From NCBI GenBank assembly GCA_905215275.1, contig CAJMPE010000138.1:1-5116 (forward strand): a DNA stretch of 5,116 nucleotides, read 5' to 3'. The notes beneath the pieces are model-generated. The model was not told where the DNA came from and made no database searches. It saw nothing but the letters and a program-made list of their open reading frames with translations. The position numbers and the translations under genes are program-made. This DNA is from an uncultured bacterium. Lineage in GTDB: Bacteria; Actinomycetota; Coriobacteriia; Coriobacteriales; Coriobacteriaceae. Of the stretch, positions 5,093 through 5,116 are shown one piece after another; within the stretch, counting starts at the first letter, position 1, and the number at the start of each line of letters is the position of its first letter.

Positions 5093-5116
5093 AAAAAAGG
5101 CAGAGGCTTTCAAGGG
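5093..5116. terminator. Probable half of an intrinsic terminator cut by the window edge
   Basis: AAAAAAGGCAGAGGC followed by TTTCAAGGG reads like the A-tract, first stem arm and start of the loop of a terminator whose other arm lies past the window edge. On the - strand the visible part is GCCTCTGCC followed by TTTTTT, the 3' half of a terminator for a gene upstream on that strand. The partner arm is not visible, so this is a prediction. Confidence 0.5.

Noticed and set aside
4967..5113. N-terminal extension of the fusion protein to 5113
   Set aside because: It would span the promoter, leader hairpin and ribosome binding site; ATG 4966 directly follows GGAGGA and matches the usual start of Prok-RING proteins.

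Overview
The window is high-GC bacterial chromosomal DNA with short intergenic gaps. The mix of an AzlD-type permease, a KdgT-type 2-keto-3-deoxygluconate permease, a clostridial/actinobacterial-style PurL glutaminase sequence and a Prok-RING zinc finger is what I would expect from a gut Coriobacteriia genome such as Collinsella. That placement is from memory of family resemblance, not from a search. No rRNA, tRNA, CRISPR array, insertion sequence or phage gene is visible.

Left half, + strand: the 3' end of an azlD-like gene (to 269), then a complete KdgT-family permease (414-1436), then a seven-helix membrane diguanylate cyclase with a canonical GGDEF active site (1627-2769). The cyclase has a plausible promoter at 1506-1536 overlapped by a 13-bp inverted repeat. 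It ends in a strong hairpin terminator (2776-2809) whose flanking A and T tracts would let it work on both strands.

Right half, - strand: a ten-helix EamA/DMT-family transporter (2963-3898) and, upstream of it, the most unusual gene here (3998-4966). That gene joins an N-terminal prokaryotic RING-type zinc finger, a Pro/Glu linker and most of the glutaminase domain normally found at the C-terminus of large PurL. It has its own promoter (TATAAT), a 5' leader hairpin and a strong ribosome binding site. A 12-bp terminator separates it from the transporter gene, leaving the transporter almost no room for a promoter downstream of that terminator. The right edge cuts through what looks like half of another terminator.

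The genes do not form an obvious pathway. They appear to be separate transcription units: amino-acid export, sugar-acid uptake, c-di-GMP signalling, small-molecule export and a chimeric purine-related glutaminase. The best candidates for something new are the RING-glutaminase fusion and the terminator placed in the leader of the EamA gene. I see no clear evidence of a multi-gene defence or other undescribed system.
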